NCBI GenBank assembly: GCA_013822765.1
Contig: PNKY01000001.1
Span: 124,001 to 188,000 of the forward strand
Source of the DNA: Rhodospirillum sp.
Lineage (GTDB): Bacteria; Pseudomonadota; Alphaproteobacteria; Dongiales; Dongiaceae
Direction: 5' to 3'
Length of the DNA: 64,000 bases
The notes under the pieces are model-generated. The model saw nothing but the letters and a program-made list of their open reading frames with translations. It was not told where the DNA came from and did no database searches. The first letter of the stretch is position 1. The number at the start of each line of letters is the position of its first letter. This document shows positions 1 to 8,944 of this stretch, one piece after another. The position numbers and the translations under genes are program-made.

Positions 1-43
1 AGCCTTCGAATCTGACGCCAGCCTTCAACCTACTGGGGGGATG

Positions 44-409
44 TCAGTCGAAGTCGAGCGGAAACACGATGTTGATCTCGGGGCGGCGATAGACCGGGGC
101 CGGCTGGTAGTAATAGACCGGCGGGGGCGCCACATAGACCGGCTGCGGCTGCACGTACACCACCTTTGGCCGGCGCGGCTGGTAGTAGTAGCCGCCATGG
201 CCGTGGTCGTACTGGTAGTGGCTCTGCTTCCAGTGCTTGTTGCCGTGGCCGTTGCCGTGGCCATTCCAGTGGCCGTTGCCATGGCCGTTGTTGTGCTTCC
301 AGCTGTCCGCCATGGCCGACGATCCCGCCGCCACCACCATGCCGACCGCGACCAGAGCTCCGGCCGCCAGCTTTCCCAGACTGGTTTTGCGCGGATGCTT
401 CGTTGTCAT
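44..409 (-). CDS. Small exported His/Asn/Gly-rich protein
   Basis: A 121-residue protein of unknown function. Residues 1-34 look like a Sec signal peptide: a basic start, a hydrophobic core around LAAGALVAVGMVV, and a likely cut after AMA. The mature part opens with an Asn/Gly/His-rich stretch made of repeated NGHGN-like units (about residues 39-60). A Tyr/Pro/Val-rich stretch rich in VYV and PPPVYYY follows, and the C-terminus is a short hydrophobic INIVFPL segment. The ATG at 409 has AGGAG about 8 nt upstream, which fixes the start. The histidines could bind divalent metal and the Tyr/Pro segment could stick to the envelope, but both are inference. The repeats make it low-complexity, so family assignment by eye is unsafe. 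It is divergent from the AAA ATPase at 718. Confidence 0.75.
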   Translation of the reverse strand: MTTKHPRKTSLGKLAAGALVAVGMVVAAGSSAMADSWKHNNGHGNGHWNGHGNGHGNKHWKQSHYQYDHGHGGYYYQPRRPKVVYVQPQPVYVAPPPVYYYQPAPVYRRPEINIVFPLDFD

Positions 410-717
410 TGTCCGATCTCCTATTGGCGTCCCTCGAACGGCACCAGGCCGCTCGTCCCGCCGACGATGTAACGCGAGCTCGCGCGATTTCCCTCGTGAC
501 GAGGGTGTTACCTCGCATTTTCGTGATCGCGATTCATCGTTTCAGATCAATAAGATGAACCCCAGATGAACGAACTCCCGGGTTCAATTTTCTTGAACTC
601 GCGGGTAGCGTCGGGGAAGCACCCTATGGTTGAGTGTGCCACAACCCACCGTTGACACTCGTTCGATCTTTGTTCTAAATAGCGCCTTCGCTTCGTCTGG
701 GAAGAGGGAGGGCCGCC
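410..717. other. Divergent intergenic region with two perfect palindromes
   Basis: This 308-base gap separates the leftward small exported protein from the rightward AAA ATPase, so it must hold both promoters. It contains CGCGAGCTCGCG (473-484), a perfect 12-mer palindrome, and CCCTCGT-G-ACGAGGG (491-505), a perfect 7-1-7 palindrome. Both lie 65-100 bases upstream of the leftward ATG. Near 583-612 the partial inverted repeat GGTTCAA / TTGAACT can form a weak hairpin. I see no convincing gene here. Confidence 0.5.
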
Positions 718-2172
718 ATGCGCCGCATCGCCGGATTGTCCAACAAGAAGCCGCTGAAGAAGCCGGCCGCCAAGGTGAGCAGGCGGCCACCCCAGCCCAA
801 GAAAAGGAAGAAGCGGAAGCCGCAGTCAGTGCCGCCTCTCCACGCCAATGATCTGTTTGGTGCCGTGTTCAAATCGATCCCGGCGCAGGGTCTCGAGATC
901 TGGTCGCGCCACTTCCCCGCGCACATGCGCGCCGACTTGCAGATCCCGCTCGAGGCGCTGATGGCGGGCGCCGATTATTGCGTCGGCGCCATCCCGCGCT
1001 ACCGCTCCGAGACTCTGACCATGACGCTCCTGATGAACCGCGGAGATCGGGACCGCGTCGAAGTCGGCTCGCTCTCCTATGCCGAGGTCGATGTCGGAGA
1101 GGATGAGCCGGTGCGCTGTGCGATGAACGCCTTCATCCTGCGGCACGCGCCGCTGCCCCATGCGATCTTCGTCAGCGCCGGCAACGACCCGACCGAGGAC
1201 AAGGTCGTGCGGGTGGAAATCGCGGTGCCGCGCGACCATCCCGACGGTCAGGACTTCGCCAGCCAGTGCCTGCGGCCGTTCAGCGACGCCGTCGCGCAGG
1301 CGCGTGCGTACCGCGGCAAGGTGCTCTCGCTTGAGAAGCACGATCTCTACGACGGCCGGGTCGGCGCCATCCGGGTCCATCGCATGAAGCGCGTCGATCC
1401 GTCGGAGGTCATCCTCCCGGCGCCGACGAAAAAGCTGCTCGATCACTGCGTGCTCGATTTCATGAAATCGCGTGGAGCCCTGCGCAGCCTCGGTTTCCAG
1501 ACCAAGCGCGGCATCCTGCTCTACGGCCCGCCCGGCACCGGCAAGACCCACACCATCCGCTATCTCGCGGGCAACCTGCCGGGCACGACCACACTCCTCA
1601 TCACCGCCGAGCAGGTCGGCCTGCTCCCGCACTACATGAGCCTTGCGCGCCTGCTGCAGCCGTCCATGGTGGTGATCGAGGATGTCGACCTGATCGCGCG
1701 CTCGCGCGACGACCGGCGCAGCGCGTGCGATGAGTCGCTGCTGAATTCGCTGCTCAACGAGATGGACGGCCTCAAGGAGAACAGCGACATCCTCTTCATC
1801 CTCACCACCAACCGTCCGCAGGACCTGGAGGCCGCCCTCGCCAACCGCCCGGGCCGCATCGACCAGGCGATCGAGGTACCGGTTCCCGACGCGCCCAGCC
1901 GCGACAGGCTGGTCCGCCTCTACGGCAACAGCCTGAAGCTTGCCGACGCGCTGGTGGCGGAAGCGGTGAAGCGCACCGACGGTGTCAGCGCGGCCTTCAT
2001 CAAGGAGCTGATGCGCCGCACCGCGCAAGCGGCGATCGCGCGCGCCGGCGCCAAGAAGGTGACGGAGCCAACCGCAGCCGACTTCGCCGAAGCGCTCGAC
2101 GACATGCTGTTCAGCGGTGGGCAGCTGAATGTGAAGCTGCTGGGCGGAGCGGCGGATCGTGCGACAGCTTGA
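718..2172 (+). CDS. AAA+ ATPase (BCS1/Cdc48-like AAA domain)
   Basis: A 484-residue ATPase. Residues 1-40 are strongly basic (KKPLKK, PKKRKKRK). Residues 45-240 form a family-specific domain I do not recognise. Residues 255-400 are a classical AAA module: Walker A GPPGTGKT at 270-277, Walker B VVIEDVD at 318-324, sensor-1 Asn in TTN (365), and arginine fingers in NRPGRID (377, 380). A helical lid follows. The AAA module places it with ATP-driven protein-remodelling or protease-partner ATPases. No protease domain is fused to it. GGGAGGG lies just upstream of the ATG. It is the first of three same-strand genes with gaps of 105 and about 132 bases, so co-transcription is possible. The substrate is unknown. 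Confidence 0.85.
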   Translation: MRRIAGLSNKKPLKKPAAKVSRRPPQPKKRKKRKPQSVPPLHANDLFGAVFKSIPAQGLEIWSRHFPAHMRADLQIPLEALMAGADYCVGAIPRYRSETLTMTLLMNRGDRDRVEVGSLSYAEVDVGEDEPVRCAMNAFILRHAPLPHAIFVSAGNDPTEDKVVRVEIAVPRDHPDGQDFASQCLRPFSDAVAQARAYRGKVLSLEKHDLYDGRVGAIRVHRMKRVDPSEVILPAPTKKLLDHCVLDFMKSRGALRSLGFQTKRGILLYGPPGTGKTHTIRYLAGNLPGTTTLLITAEQVGLLPHYMSLARLLQPSMVVIEDVDLIARSRDDRRSACDESLLNSLLNEMDGLKENSDILFILTTNRPQDLEAALANRPGRIDQAIEVPVPDAPSRDRLVRLYGNSLKLADALVAEAVKRTDGVSAAFIKELMRRTAQAAIARAGAKKVTEPTAADFAEALDDMLFSGGQLNVKLLGGAADRATA

Positions 2173-2277
2173 GGCCGGAGCTGGCCAAGCTTGCAAGCCT
2201 CGTTTGATTGGCCCAAGAATTGCCCTCGCGCCGCGAGCAATACGTAGCGCGTGCAGTTGCGCGGCACAGGGGGCGAT

Positions 2278-4065
2278 ATGGGAAATCCGCTGGACGACCT
2301 GCGTTCGTTTCCCAGGATGGTGCGCTGGTTCAAGCCGTCTCTCCTGCTCGATACCGCGCGGCAGGCCGTCGCCTCCGCCCTGTTCGGGCAATACGCCGAT
2401 CGCCGCTTGATTCAAGCCGCCCTGGGCGGCCAGCTCGACGACAAGGGCCTCCAGGCGTGCGACATTTCGAAAGAGGTCCAGGACGCGGACGGATCGGTGT
2501 GGGTGGATTTCGTGGCCGACCTCGGAGACGGCTTCGATTCCACGTACGCCATCGCCTATCTGCTCGCGCAGCGCAAGCTGCTGGCGGATGACCTGCCGCG
2601 CGGCCGGGTCCTGGTGATGGGCGGCGACCAGGTCTATCCGACCGCCACGCGCGAGGAGTACAAGCGCCGGTTTCGCGATCCCTATGCCATGGCCTTTCCC
2701 AATTCGCGGGAGCCGGGCGCCGAGCATCCCTGGCTGTTCCTCATTCCCGGCAATCACGATTGGTATGACGGGCTGGTCCTGTTCCTGGCGCTGTTCTGCC
2801 GCGGCCGGGCGACTGCGGTCGGCAGCTGGCGCGCCACCCAGAACCGCAGCTATTTCGCGCGCCGGCTGACCGACCGCTGGTGGGTGTGGGGGATCGATAT
2901 CCAGCTGAGCGAGGACATCGACACGCCCCAGGCCGACTATTTCGCGAAGGTCGCGCAATCCATGCGCTCCGACGACAACGTCATCATCTGCACCGGCGTG
3001 CCGTGCTGGCTTCATATCGACGAGTCGGTCAAGGAACCGCCCGGCAAGAAGAGCCTGGACTACATCGCCGGCATCATTCAGTCCCAGGGCAAGGGCGCGC
3101 GCGTCCGCGCGGTGCTGTCGGGCGACATCCATCACTACAGCCGCTATGCCAGCGGCGAGGGTGGCGTGCAGTTCATCACGGCGGGCGGTGGCGGCGCATT
3201 CCTGCACCCGACCCACACCCTGAGGGACGACTTCACGGCGACCTGGCAGGGCGAAGAGCGCAAATTCTCGCTGAACACAGATCCCGAAAACCCCGCCAAG
3301 CCGAGCGCTGCTCCGGCGTGCTATCCGTCGCGCGAGGTCAGCCGCGGGCTGCTGCTGAAGAACTTCGGCTTCATCTTCAAGAACTGGGAATTCTGCCTGA
3401 CCCTCGGCGGCCTCTACTGGATCGCGTCGATCTTCCTGACCATGTGGCGCGACGACGTGATCAAGGAGTCGCCCTATGCGACCGCGGCAACCTTCGACCT
3501 GTGTTCATGGGCCGGCTCGATCGTATGCGGGGTCGCGACCAGTCCGATCTTCACGGTCGTGGCCGTTCTGTTCGGCGCGATCTTCTGGAAGTATTCCGGC
3601 GGGCGCTGGGCGATCGGCCTGCTGCATGGCGCGGTGCACCTGCTGATCATCCTGGCGGTCATCGGCCTGTCGGTGCCGCTCAACTTCCATCTGCTGGGCA
3701 TCGCGCCCGGCGGCTATTTGTCATGGTGGGCCACGCTGTTCGAGCTGGTGCTGATCGGCGGGTTTGCGGGCGGCGCGGTCTGGGGGCTCTATCTCATGGT
3801 CACCTGCGGCCTGTTCGGCATGCACGCCAACGATGCCTTCAGTGCGATGCGGCTCGACAGCTACCGGCAGTTCCTGCGCATGAAGCTGACGCCGGACAGC
3901 CTGACGATCTATCCGATCGGCATCGACCGCTCGCCGACGCGCGACCAGTGGGAGCCCAACCCCAACGCCGGCCCCGGCAAACCGGACGAGCCGGTGTACA
4001 AACCCAAGCAGAATATCCTGCAGCCACATCTGATCGAGCGCCCGATCAAGATTTCCTGCCGGTGA
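2278..4065 (+). CDS. Membrane-anchored calcineurin-type metallophosphoesterase
   Basis: A 595-residue protein with an N-terminal catalytic domain and a C-terminal membrane domain. Metal-binding motifs of the calcineurin-like phosphoesterase fold appear in order: an Asp-rich DLGDGFD (81-87), GGDQVYP (115-121), GNHDWYDG (158-165), a conserved region near 235-250, and GDIHHY (282-287). Four or so hydrophobic segments follow at about 372-389, 410-437, 445-466 and 484-512, so the catalytic part probably faces the cytoplasm with its tail in the inner membrane. I chose the ATG at 2278 because AGGGGG precedes it; a GTG at 2251 would add nine residues. The phosphoester substrate cannot be told from sequence. 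The neighbours suggest a joint role with the AAA ATPase (inference). Confidence 0.85.
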   Translation: MGNPLDDLRSFPRMVRWFKPSLLLDTARQAVASALFGQYADRRLIQAALGGQLDDKGLQACDISKEVQDADGSVWVDFVADLGDGFDSTYAIAYLLAQRKLLADDLPRGRVLVMGGDQVYPTATREEYKRRFRDPYAMAFPNSREPGAEHPWLFLIPGNHDWYDGLVLFLALFCRGRATAVGSWRATQNRSYFARRLTDRWWVWGIDIQLSEDIDTPQADYFAKVAQSMRSDDNVIICTGVPCWLHIDESVKEPPGKKSLDYIAGIIQSQGKGARVRAVLSGDIHHYSRYASGEGGVQFITAGGGGAFLHPTHTLRDDFTATWQGEERKFSLNTDPENPAKPSAAPACYPSREVSRGLLLKNFGFIFKNWEFCLTLGGLYWIASIFLTMWRDDVIKESPYATAATFDLCSWAGSIVCGVATSPIFTVVAVLFGAIFWKYSGGRWAIGLLHGAVHLLIILAVIGLSVPLNFHLLGIAPGGYLSWWATLFELVLIGGFAGGAVWGLYLMVTCGLFGMHANDAFSAMRLDSYRQFLRMKLTPDSLTIYPIGIDRSPTRDQWEPNPNAGPGKPDEPVYKPKQNILQPHLIERPIKISCR

Positions 4066-4197
4066 GGCGGCGCGCCGCGCACGGCATCGCGGTCGCGGCT
4101 CTTGGGCGGCGCGAAGGCCTGGCGCATCCCGCTGGACCTTGAACCTGCGCTCGGACCTGCGCGACAATCCTGGACGGGGCAGTCGCGGCGGGGACGG

Positions 4198-5145
4198 TTG
4201 GACAAGTCAGCGGAACAGGACGGCGATGCGGCGGCGGCACTTGCCGCCCGCCTGGATGTGCTCGCCGATGCGTGGAGCTCCGCCCGCGTGCGCCTGAACG
4301 CCGCCGAGCAGGCCGTCGCGCACGACAAAGACATGCGCCGCGCGGCCGGCCTAGCGGCGCGCCTGGTGGACGCCGTCACCGAGACCGCGCCCGAAGCGGA
4401 GTATGTGGCCGCGCAGGCTGCGCTGCAGGCGTTGCATGCGCCGACCGCCGACGCGGTCCGAGCCTGGCTGGTCGAGCGCACGGCAGAGCTGCTGCTGGCG
4501 GACGCCGCCGTTCCGCCGTGGAGCGCGCAGCAGGCGCTCCGGCACCTTTATCTGACTGATCTTCTGCCGCGGTTGCGGGAATGGCATCGTCTCGCCGGCG
4601 AAGCGATCGCCGTCATGGAACGGGGTGCGCGCAGGTGCCGGCCGGCGGCGGCCGCGGAGTTCGTCACCCAGCTCGACAATTGGACCGGTCGGGAGCCTTC
4701 GCTGCTGTCGCTCGGCGTCTCCGAGTTGGCGCGCGAGTGCGTGACGGACGCCATCGCCGCCGCGGCGCGGCTGCGGACGGCCCTGCCGGAGAGCGCGCTC
4801 TCGGTCGACCTCGACGGGCTCGACGACATCGTCCGGCGCCTGATCGACTATCTGCAGCAGCCGGTGTTCCTGCTGCTGTCGCACGGCCATGCCGCCTGGC
4901 TCAGCACCGGTCGGCCGCTGCCGAACACCACCGACGTCAACAAACACGGCCAGGTGGCGGAGAAGCTGGAGATCATGGCACGCATGCTGACGCCGCTGTC
5001 GATCCACCTCGCCCAGCTGGCCGATCAAGCGGAGCGCGACATCGCCGCGCATGGCGGGGAAGTGGAGCGGATGCTGGCGCCCCATCGCCAGGCCGCACAC
5101 GCGGAGCTGCCCGCGCCGCTTCGGGACCTGCTGGAGAGGGGCTAG
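4198..5145 (+). CDS. Hypothetical alpha-helical, Ala/Leu-rich protein
   Basis: About 315 residues with the proposed start, a TTG at 4198 preceded by GGGGACGG. The open frame extends to a TTG at 4102 that has no visible ribosome site. The composition is dominated by Ala, Leu, Arg, Glu and Asp with a strongly helical pattern. There is no signal peptide, no Cys cluster and no clear membrane segment apart from a short PVFLLLSHG stretch near the middle. I do not recognise a family. It lies 132 bases after the metallophosphoesterase on the same strand and may be the third gene of that unit. Continuous GC-rich codon bias across the whole length supports real coding. Confidence 0.6.
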   Translation: MDKSAEQDGDAAAALAARLDVLADAWSSARVRLNAAEQAVAHDKDMRRAAGLAARLVDAVTETAPEAEYVAAQAALQALHAPTADAVRAWLVERTAELLLADAAVPPWSAQQALRHLYLTDLLPRLREWHRLAGEAIAVMERGARRCRPAAAAEFVTQLDNWTGREPSLLSLGVSELARECVTDAIAAAARLRTALPESALSVDLDGLDDIVRRLIDYLQQPVFLLLSHGHAAWLSTGRPLPNTTDVNKHGQVAEKLEIMARMLTPLSIHLAQLADQAERDIAAHGGEVERMLAPHRQAAHAELPAPLRDLLERG

Positions 5146-5247
5146 TCCCTCGTCGCAATCCGTCACCCGCATGGCGGCCCTTGGCAAGCTGTATATAGCT
5201 CCTTGGCGCTAGCAAGGTGCCATCACTTGCGTTGAGGGATCATCGCC

Positions 5248-6072
5248 ATGCCGCATTTCCAGGGCACCCAGTCCGAGATCTGGTTCGAGCAGGAGGGCCC
5301 GGTGGACGGGCCGCAGCTGGTCTGGGTCGGTGGCGGCGGCGCGCGCGGGCGCGACTGGCAACGCTTCCAGACCCCGCACTTCAAGCAGCGCTTCCGCAAT
5401 CTCGTCTACGACAACCGCGGCATCGGCGGCACCACCTGCCGCGCTGCCATGCCCTGGCCGATCGAGAGCTTCGCGCGCGACCTCGCCGAGCTGAGCGAGG
5501 CAAAGGGCAACGGCCCTGCCATCTTCATCGGCTCCTCCCTCGGCTCCGCCATCGTGCAGCAGCTCTGCATCGACCGGCCCGACCTGGTTCGGTGCGCGAT
5601 CGTGATGGGCACCGGGGCGTGGAGCACCGGCTGGGGCTGGGACTACCAGGAGGCGGAGATCGAGTTCCGCCGGCGCGGCGGCAAGCTGGACGGCATGATG
5701 GGCGTCACGCACTACGCCGCGATGCTCTACCCGGCGCGCGCGCTCGGCGACCGCGTGCTGTGGCCGAAGCTGAAGGCGCTGCTGCTCGAATGGATCGAGG
5801 ACGGCGACAACGAGGAGAGCCTGGTGCCGCAATGGGACGCCTCGCTCCGCTTCGACCAGCGCGCAGCGCTCCCCGGCGTGAAGGTGCCGGTCCACGTCAT
5901 CGCCTTCGCCGAAGACGTCGAAGCCCCGCCCCAGGACGGCGAAGAACTCGCGCGGCTGATACCCGGCGCCAGGTTCCATCTGCTGGAGGGGATGGGGCAT
6001 GGGTCGTGGTACGGCCATGCGCACGATGAGATCAATAAGGTGATTGAAGGGATTGTGCAAAACGTCAGATAG
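5248..6072 (+). CDS. Alpha/beta hydrolase
   Basis: 274 residues with the alpha/beta hydrolase layout. The oxyanion-side strand-turn is near LVWVGGGG (residues 22-30). A YDNRGIGGT loop sits at about 53-61, as in haloperoxidase/esterase relatives. The nucleophile elbow is GSSLGSA with Ser near 95. The acid is probably an Asp in the IAFAEDVEAPP segment, and the catalytic His is in EGMGHGSW near the C-terminus. This triad order is that of the fold; the substrate (ester, lactone or thioester) cannot be assigned. The start ATG follows TTGAGGGATC. It is a cytoplasmic, apparently single gene, separated by about 300 bases from argD. Confidence 0.85.
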   Translation: MPHFQGTQSEIWFEQEGPVDGPQLVWVGGGGARGRDWQRFQTPHFKQRFRNLVYDNRGIGGTTCRAAMPWPIESFARDLAELSEAKGNGPAIFIGSSLGSAIVQQLCIDRPDLVRCAIVMGTGAWSTGWGWDYQEAEIEFRRRGGKLDGMMGVTHYAAMLYPARALGDRVLWPKLKALLLEWIEDGDNEESLVPQWDASLRFDQRAALPGVKVPVHVIAFAEDVEAPPQDGEELARLIPGARFHLLEGMGHGSWYGHAHDEINKVIEGIVQNVR

Positions 6073-6370
6073 GAGTTCTCGTCGCGCTGAGGTGCGCGCA
6101 TTCCCAACCGCGGCGACGCAATCCCGCTCTCAAGTAGTCACCAACGTCTTTGGAATCCTGGTTCATAATGCCGAGCGCACCGACGACATTACTGGGCGCA
6201 TTTTTGATAGCATAGACATTGTTCTAAAGCGATCAAAGATTGCTCCCGGGCCTGCTCGCCTTGACTCCCCGTCACTGCTCCCCCAATAGTCTCCCCTTCT
6301 TTCCTGCGTTCCGAGTTCGTTCGCGGCGGGCCATCTGGCCCGCTGAATTGCTTTTGAGGAGTGCCTTGCG
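6073..6370. other. Intergenic region upstream of argD
   Basis: 298 bases with no supportable gene. Short frames cross it on both strands but lack ribosome sites and have atypical composition. A slightly AT-richer stretch at about 6150-6240 could carry the argD promoter. I see no clear operator palindrome or terminator. Confidence 0.4.
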
Positions 6371-7624
6371 ATGAATGCTCCTGCCGCTCCCGGCGCTGAC
6401 GCACCCGCCACGGGCGCACCGCTTGGTGGCGCGGGTTCGCCTGCGCTGATGAACACCTATGCGCGCTCCGAGTTGGCGTTTTCGCGCGGCGAGGGGGCGT
6501 GGCTGATCGCGGTCGATGGGCGGCGCTTCCTCGATTTCGCGAGCGGGATCGCGGTCACCGCGCTCGGGCATTGCCATCCGCACCTGGTCAAGGCGCTGAA
6601 CGAGCAGGCCTCCAGGATCTGGCACACCTCCAACCTCTATCGCGTGCCGGGGCAGGAGACGCTGGCGGAGCGGCTGGCGGCCGCGTCCTTCGCCGGAGCG
6701 ACCGGCGGCCAGGTGTTCTTCGGCAATTCCGGCGTCGAGGCGATCGAGTGCGGCCTCAAGTTGGTGCGCAAGTATCACGACGATTTCGGCGATCCCGGGC
6801 GCTACCGCGTCATCGCCTGCGAGGGCTCGTTCCACGGTCGCACGCTGGCCGGCCTCGCCGCCGCCGGCAACGCGAAATACCTGAAGGGCTACGCGCCCTA
6901 CGTCGAAGGCTTCGACCACGTGCCGTTCGAGAACCTGAACGAGCTGCGCGCCAAGATCGGGCCGGAGACCGCCGCCATCCTGGTGGAGCCGGTGCAGGGC
7001 GAGGGCGGCATGCGCGCCGCCTCGGTCGAGTATCTCAGGGGCCTGCGCGCGGTGTGCGACGAGTTCGGCCTGCTGCTGTTCTTCGACGAGGTGCAGTCCG
7101 GCATGGGCCGCACCGGCAAGCTGTTCGCGCACGAATGGTCCGGCGTCACGCCCGACATCGTGGCGACCGCCAAGGGCATCGGCGGCGGTTTTCCTTTGGG
7201 CGCGTGCCTGGCGACCGGCAAGGTCGCGGCCGCCTTCGGCCACGGCAGCCACGGCACCACCTTCGGCGGCAACCCGCTCGCCATGGCGGTGGGCAATGCC
7301 GTGCTCGACATCATCCTGGAGCCCGGCTTCCTGCCCGGCGTGGTGAAGAAGGGCGAGCGCCTGGCCAAGGGCGTCGCGCAGCTGGTGGACAAGCACCCGG
7401 ACGTGTTCGTGGACTTCCGGGGCAAGGGGCTCATGCTCGGCCTCAAGTGCGTTGCGCCCAACACCGAGATGGTCGAGCGCCTCCGACGATGCGGCCTGCT
7501 GACGGTGGGCGCCGGCGACAATGTCGTGCGGCTGCTGCCACCCCTCATCATCTCGGATTCGGAAATCGACCAGGCCCTCGACATGCTCGACAAGGCCGCG
7601 ACAGAAACCAAGGCAGGTAACTGA
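6371..7624 (+). CDS. argD: Acetylornithine aminotransferase (class III PLP aminotransferase)
   Basis: 417 residues. It transfers an amino group from glutamate to N-acetylglutamate semialdehyde to give N-acetylornithine, the fourth step of arginine synthesis; many homologues also act on succinyl-diaminopimelate. Class III landmarks are visible: GNSGVEAIE (118-126), the FFDEVQSG cofactor Asp (about 239), and the PLP lysine in ATAKGIGGGFPLG (Lys268). The N-terminal 20 residues are Ala/Pro-rich and longer than usual. The ATG follows TTGAGGAGTGC, a strong ribosome site. argF follows after a palindromic repeat, and this argD-argF-hslO order recurs in alphaproteobacteria and supports the ArgD call over other class III aminotransferases. 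Confidence 0.92.
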   Translation: MNAPAAPGADAPATGAPLGGAGSPALMNTYARSELAFSRGEGAWLIAVDGRRFLDFASGIAVTALGHCHPHLVKALNEQASRIWHTSNLYRVPGQETLAERLAAASFAGATGGQVFFGNSGVEAIECGLKLVRKYHDDFGDPGRYRVIACEGSFHGRTLAGLAAAGNAKYLKGYAPYVEGFDHVPFENLNELRAKIGPETAAILVEPVQGEGGMRAASVEYLRGLRAVCDEFGLLLFFDEVQSGMGRTGKLFAHEWSGVTPDIVATAKGIGGGFPLGACLATGKVAAAFGHGSHGTTFGGNPLAMAVGNAVLDIILEPGFLPGVVKKGERLAKGVAQLVDKHPDVFVDFRGKGLMLGLKCVAPNTEMVERLRRCGLLTVGAGDNVVRLLPPLIISDSEIDQALDMLDKAATETKAGN

Positions 7625-7649
7625 CCGGAATGCTCCGCTCCTCCCGCCT

Positions 7650-7753
7650 CGTCATGCCAAGGCTTGGCCTTGGCATCCACGAGTTTCCGATGGGGAGGAC
7701 CGGGCTGTTGCAAGCAAACTCGTGGACCCCAAGGCCAAGCCTTGGGGTGACGG
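7650..7753. repeat. Intergenic inverted repeat, family A (argD-argF)
   Basis: Two arms of about 39 bases face each other (7650-7688 and 7714-7753). Each arm carries an inner palindrome of the form CCAAGG-CTTGG plus a CTCGTGGA/TCCACGAG outer part. A single arm of the same family lies at 43591-43630. The position between two genes, nested palindromes and recurrence indicate a REP/BIME-like element that folds into a long stem in RNA. Confidence 0.8.
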
Positions 7754-7800
7754 AGTGAAGCGTATTCCGCCCAGCACCTGCGCAAAGCGAATTGAAAGCC

Positions 7801-8742
7801 ATGCCCAACACTGCAAGATCCCTGAAACCCGGACTCAGGCACTTCCTCGATCTTGACCGGCTCTCCAAGGACGATCTGCGCAAGATCATCGACGTCTCGC
7901 GTGCGCTGAAGGCCGGCACCCATCCGTTCGTCAAGTCCAAGCCGCTCGACGGCAAGTCGCTGGCGATGATCTTCGAGAAGCCGTCGACCCGCACCCGCGT
8001 GTCGTTCGAGCTCGGCATGAAGCGGCTCGGCGGCGACACCGTGGTGCTGGAGCGCGAATCCTCGCAGCTCGGCCGCGGCGAGACGGTGGCCGACACCGCG
8101 CGCGTGCTCTCCCGCTACGTCCACTGCATCATGGTGCGCACCACCAGGGAGCAGAAGCTGCACGAGCTGGCGGAGCATTCGTCGGTGCCGGTCATCAACG
8201 GCCTCACCGACCGCACCCATCCGTGCCAGCTGATGGCCGACGTCATGACCTTCGAGGAGCATCGCGGCGCCATCAAGGGCAAGCGTATCACCTGGTCGGG
8301 CGACGGCAACAACATGGCGACCTCGTGGATCCACGCCGCAGCGATGTTCGGGTTCGAGCTGAACGTCGCGTGCCCGGAGATCCTGCTGCCGCCCAAGGAC
8401 GTGGTGGACTGGGCGCAAGCGCGCGGCGCCAAGGTGCGCATCGTCACCGACCCGATCGAGGCGGTGGCAGGCGCGGATTGCGTCGTCACCGACACCTGGG
8501 TCTCGATGGGCGATGCCGACACCTCGGACCGCCACAACATGCTGCGCGCGTTCCAGGTCGACGACCGCCTGATGTCCGCCGCCAAGCCCGGCGCCGTTTT
8601 CATGCACTGCCTGCCCGCCCACCGCGGCGAGGAGATGACCGCCAGCGTGATCGACGGCCCCGCCTCGGTCGTATGGGACGAAGCGGAGAACCGCCTGCAC
8701 GCCCAGCAGGGCATTTTGCTCTGGTGCCTCGGTTTGATTTGA
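7801..8742 (+). CDS. argF: Ornithine carbamoyltransferase
   Basis: 313 residues from the ATG at 7801; a TTG nine bases upstream is less likely. It joins carbamoyl phosphate to ornithine to give citrulline, in the cytoplasm. The carbamoyl-phosphate loop STRTR is at 62-66, the HPCQ motif follows in [14 protein letters not shown], an Asp-rich ornithine-binding region is in TDTWVSMGD, and the catalytic HCLPAHRG loop is near residue 265. These are diagnostic of OTCase rather than aspartate transcarbamylase. It lies downstream of argD across a palindromic repeat and upstream of hslO. Together with argD it supplies two steps of arginine synthesis. Confidence 0.95.
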   Translation: MPNTARSLKPGLRHFLDLDRLSKDDLRKIIDVSRALKAGTHPFVKSKPLDGKSLAMIFEKPSTRTRVSFELGMKRLGGDTVVLERESSQLGRGETVADTARVLSRYVHCIMVRTTREQKLHELAEHSSVPVINGLTDRTHPCQLMADVMTFEEHRGAIKGKRITWSGDGNNMATSWIHAAAMFGFELNVACPEILLPPKDVVDWAQARGAKVRIVTDPIEAVAGADCVVTDTWVSMGDADTSDRHNMLRAFQVDDRLMSAAKPGAVFMHCLPAHRGEEMTASVIDGPASVVWDEAENRLHAQQGILLWCLGLI

Positions 8743-8784
8743 GGCGGGCGGCTTCCTATCTAAGGGACTTGGAACCGTCGCCCA

Positions 8785-8874
8785 TCAACCCCCACCCCAA
8801 CCCTCCCCCATCTTGGGGGAGGGAGCACTGGAGAATTCCCTCCCCCGAGCCGGGGGAGGGTAGGGTGGGGGCGC
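8785..8874. repeat. Intergenic palindromic repeat, family C (argF-hslO)
   Basis: Two C/G-run hairpins in a row: CCTCCCCCATCTTGGGGGAGG followed about 20 bases later by CCCTCCCCCGAGCCGGGGGAGGG, flanked by CCCCACCC and GGGTGGGG outer arms. A second copy with the same architecture lies at 61710-61820. It probably acts as an RNA-folding or mobile palindromic unit. Confidence 0.8.
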
Positions 8875-8944
8875 TGCATGCTCGATATTGCGAGCTGGAG
8901 CGCGCTGGGCGAACCAGAGCATAGAGAGATTGAGTATCGACACC

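Noticed and set aside
826..3216. 796-residue leftward open frame opposite the AAA ATPase and phosphoesterase
   Set aside because: It is a GC-rich antisense shadow of two well-supported genes with motifs on the plus strand. It shows no family motif of its own.
6044..6289. 81-residue frame between the hydrolase and argD
   Set aside because: No ribosome site, overlaps the hydrolase end, no family, unusual composition.
7650..7753. CRISPR or transposon end for the palindromic repeats
   Set aside because: No regular spacers, no repeat array, no transposase or target duplication. Nested palindromes fit REP-like units better.
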